In this document: positions 5,767 through 7,014 of the stretch, piece by piece | Layout of the letters: each line of letters starts with the position of its first letter | Position numbering within the stretch: the first letter of the stretch is position 1 | DNA from: Kofleriaceae bacterium | GTDB taxonomy: Bacteria; Myxococcota_A; Polyangia; Haliangiales; Haliangiaceae | Length of the DNA: 7,014 nt | Reading direction: 5' to 3' | Assembly: GCA_024642805.1 (NCBI GenBank) | Contig: JAHEAK010000185.1 | Coordinates: 1,723 to 8,736, forward strand | Position numbers and translations under genes: made by a program | Notes under the pieces: model-generated | Told to the model about the DNA's origin: nothing | What the model saw: the letters and a program-made list of their open reading frames with translations, nothing else | Databases searched by the model: none

Positions 5767-7014
5767 CTAGAAGCGGTGAGCCAAGGCTACTTGCAGAGTT
5801 TGGGAGGTGTCGCTCCGACTCGACTGCATCACGTCGGGATTTCTTGCGCTTGCGCCAGACCATTCGGATCGGTTCCAACCATATAGAAAGGATCCTGAGA
5901 GGTCCAACCGCTTGCCAATTCGATAACTGCCGCCAGCGGAAACCCACACACCTTGCAAATCACCTTGTCGGCCATCTTCGAGCCCAGGGGTCTGCTTTCG
6001 GCGCCCGAGCACCTGACCTTCGCCGCTAAGCGTCAAAACCACATCCGGCAAGAAGCGATACCAGTCGATGCGAGCTCCCGCGGTCCCAGCCAGCAGGCTC
6101 TCGCGAGGCAGAAGACCGGCATTATCGACACTCTTGGTGAAGAAGACGTCGTAGTGCAGACCGGCACGAACTGCCACATGGACGTCGCGCCCCAGTGCCA
6201 CCCCAACCCGAGCACCTGCTCGTGTCTCATACATCGAGAAGTCGATGTCGCCGATGGGTCCATCGGCGCTGATTACCTCGATGCCTGGCTTGGAGTAGCT
6301 GAAGCGGAAACCACCATCGAACCCGAGGAAGAGCCCTCGCCCTTTCGATCGCAGGATGATGTCGGTACCGCCATCGAGAGCCATGGCCTGTGTCTCGACG
6401 ATGGTATTTGCCAACCGACCGCGCCCTGTCGAGCTGAAGTCCATCGACAGCGAGCGGTAGGCCAGCCCCAGGCTTGTTCGCACTTGCGCGCGTGGCAAAT
6501 CACCAAGGCTCCAAGAAGCCAGCTCGCCTGAATCAACCGATGCCTGGCCGGCACCGCTTGCAGATGAGATATTCTCTGAGGTGGTATTAACCACTTCGCT
6601 TGCGGCAATCCAGCCAACCTGACCATCGCCACTGCGAACGCGTAGCCAGCGACGATCTCCACTGTGCTCCTCGACGATCACTTTGGCTCCGACGATCAAA
6701 CTGCCCAGAGATTCGGAGCCCTCTTTCATGGACGAGCGCAGTTGCGTGTCGGCGTTGGCAATCGTCGCCACGAAGGAGGACGAGGCGCCTTCGGTGTCTC
6801 CGCCCCAATTCCGTTTGGCTGGCGCAGTCGCCTCCGCTACCTCGGTAGTGCCGGCCTCGTTGGTGTCGTTGCCTGTGTTGGTGTTGGTGTTCGTGTCGTC
6901 TGGGCTAAGGACCGGTTCGGAGGCGACAAAGGAGGCCAGAGATCGGTTCACGAGCCAGCCTTTGCGCTTACCTGCCTCCACACGAACCCATCGGCCCTGC
7001 GTCTCGCGCACAAT
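5767..7014 (-). CDS. SH3b-domain protein with C-terminal outer-membrane beta-barrel (5' end beyond window)
   Basis: The frame is open to the right edge (ATT GTG CGC...), so the N-terminus, including any signal peptide, is missing. About 415 residues are visible. Counting from the GTG at 7011, residues 1-28 look like the end of a bacterial SH3 domain (GRWVRVEAGKRKGWLVN). Residues 30-95 are a Thr/Asn/Glu-rich linker. Residues about 100-141 form a second SH3b segment (VGAKVIVEEH, RRWLRVR, GQVGWIA). A Ser-rich spacer follows. Residues 175-414 look like a beta-barrel with many Gly/aromatic strands, ending in LQVALAHRF, whose terminal Phe is typical of BAM-inserted proteins. SH3b domains often bind cell-wall peptides, so a link between outer membrane and peptidoglycan is a fair inference. 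No haem motif or catalytic site is visible. It lies 17 bases upstream of the cytochrome gene and is probably in the same operon. The barrel call is moderate, the SH3b call better. Confidence 0.72.
   Translation of the reverse strand: MVRETQGRWVRVEAGKRKGWLVNRSLASFVASEPVLSPDDTNTNTNTGNDTNEAGTTEVAEATAPAKRNWGGDTEGASSSFVATIANADTQLRSSMKEGSESLGSLIVGAKVIVEEHSGDRRWLRVRSGDGQVGWIAASEVVNTTSENISSASGAGQASVDSGELASWSLGDLPRAQVRTSLGLAYRSLSMDFSSTGRGRLANTIVETQAMALDGGTDIILRSKGRGLFLGFDGGFRFSYSKPGIEVISADGPIGDIDFSMYETRAGARVGVALGRDVHVAVRAGLHYDVFFTKSVDNAGLLPRESLLAGTAGARIDWYRFLPDVVLTLSGEGQVLGRRKQTPGLEDGRQGDLQGVWVSAGGSYRIGKRLDLSGSFLYGWNRSEWSGASARNPDVMQSSRSDTSQTLQVALAHRF
6875..6898 (-). repeat. Hexanucleotide microsatellite encoding the Thr-Asn linker
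   Basis: Four consecutive hexamers on the plus strand (GTGTTG, GTGTTG, GTGTTC, GTGTCG) encode alternating Asn and Thr residues in the interdomain linker of the SH3b-barrel protein. The repeat is in frame, so slippage by whole units would change linker length without breaking the gene. Confidence 0.7.

Noticed and set aside
5750..5947. Upstream extension of the 30-haem cytochrome gene by 66 codons
   Set aside because: It would run into the barrel end of the upstream gene and put an Arg/Lys-rich segment before a clear signal peptide. ATG 5749 starts that signal directly.

Overview
The window holds four genes, all on the minus strand, so they read from right to left. The frames are dense, high-GC and closely packed. 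Two of the four encode very large multiheme c-type cytochromes. One of these matches the CxxxxCH...CxxCH lipoprotein family best known from Geobacter. The other two encode proteins that look like outer-membrane beta-barrels. Together this suggests a Gram-negative respiratory bacterium of the former Deltaproteobacteria (Desulfuromonadota or Myxococcota-like). The taxon is inferred from gene content and base composition only.

Layout in transcription order: (1) 7014-5767, the C-terminal part of a protein with bacterial SH3 (SH3b) segments and a terminal beta-barrel; its start lies beyond the right edge. (2) 5749-3434, a secreted 771-residue cytochrome with 30 haem-binding motifs, which divides into ten consecutive three-haem units. 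(3) 3443-1833, a 536-residue protein with a signal peptide that looks like a porin; its start overlaps the end of the cytochrome gene by 10 bases and has a strong ribosome binding site. (4) About 1711-1, a lipoprotein cytochrome with 16 visible haem motifs in a tandem repeat of exactly 501 bp (167 residues, five haems per unit). Its frame has no stop in the window and runs off the left edge. The only sizeable gap, roughly 1712-1832, separates genes 3 and 4.

The best working model, which is inference, is an extracellular electron-transfer conduit. The 30-haem protein would carry electrons across the periplasm or form a long wire. The barrel would hold a cytochrome in the outer membrane, and the repeat lipoprotein would act at the cell surface. 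The upstream SH3b-barrel protein could tie the outer membrane to peptidoglycan. At least 46 haems are encoded in two proteins within 5.7 kb. I see no RNA genes, insertion sequences or CRISPR arrays, and no convincing terminator.
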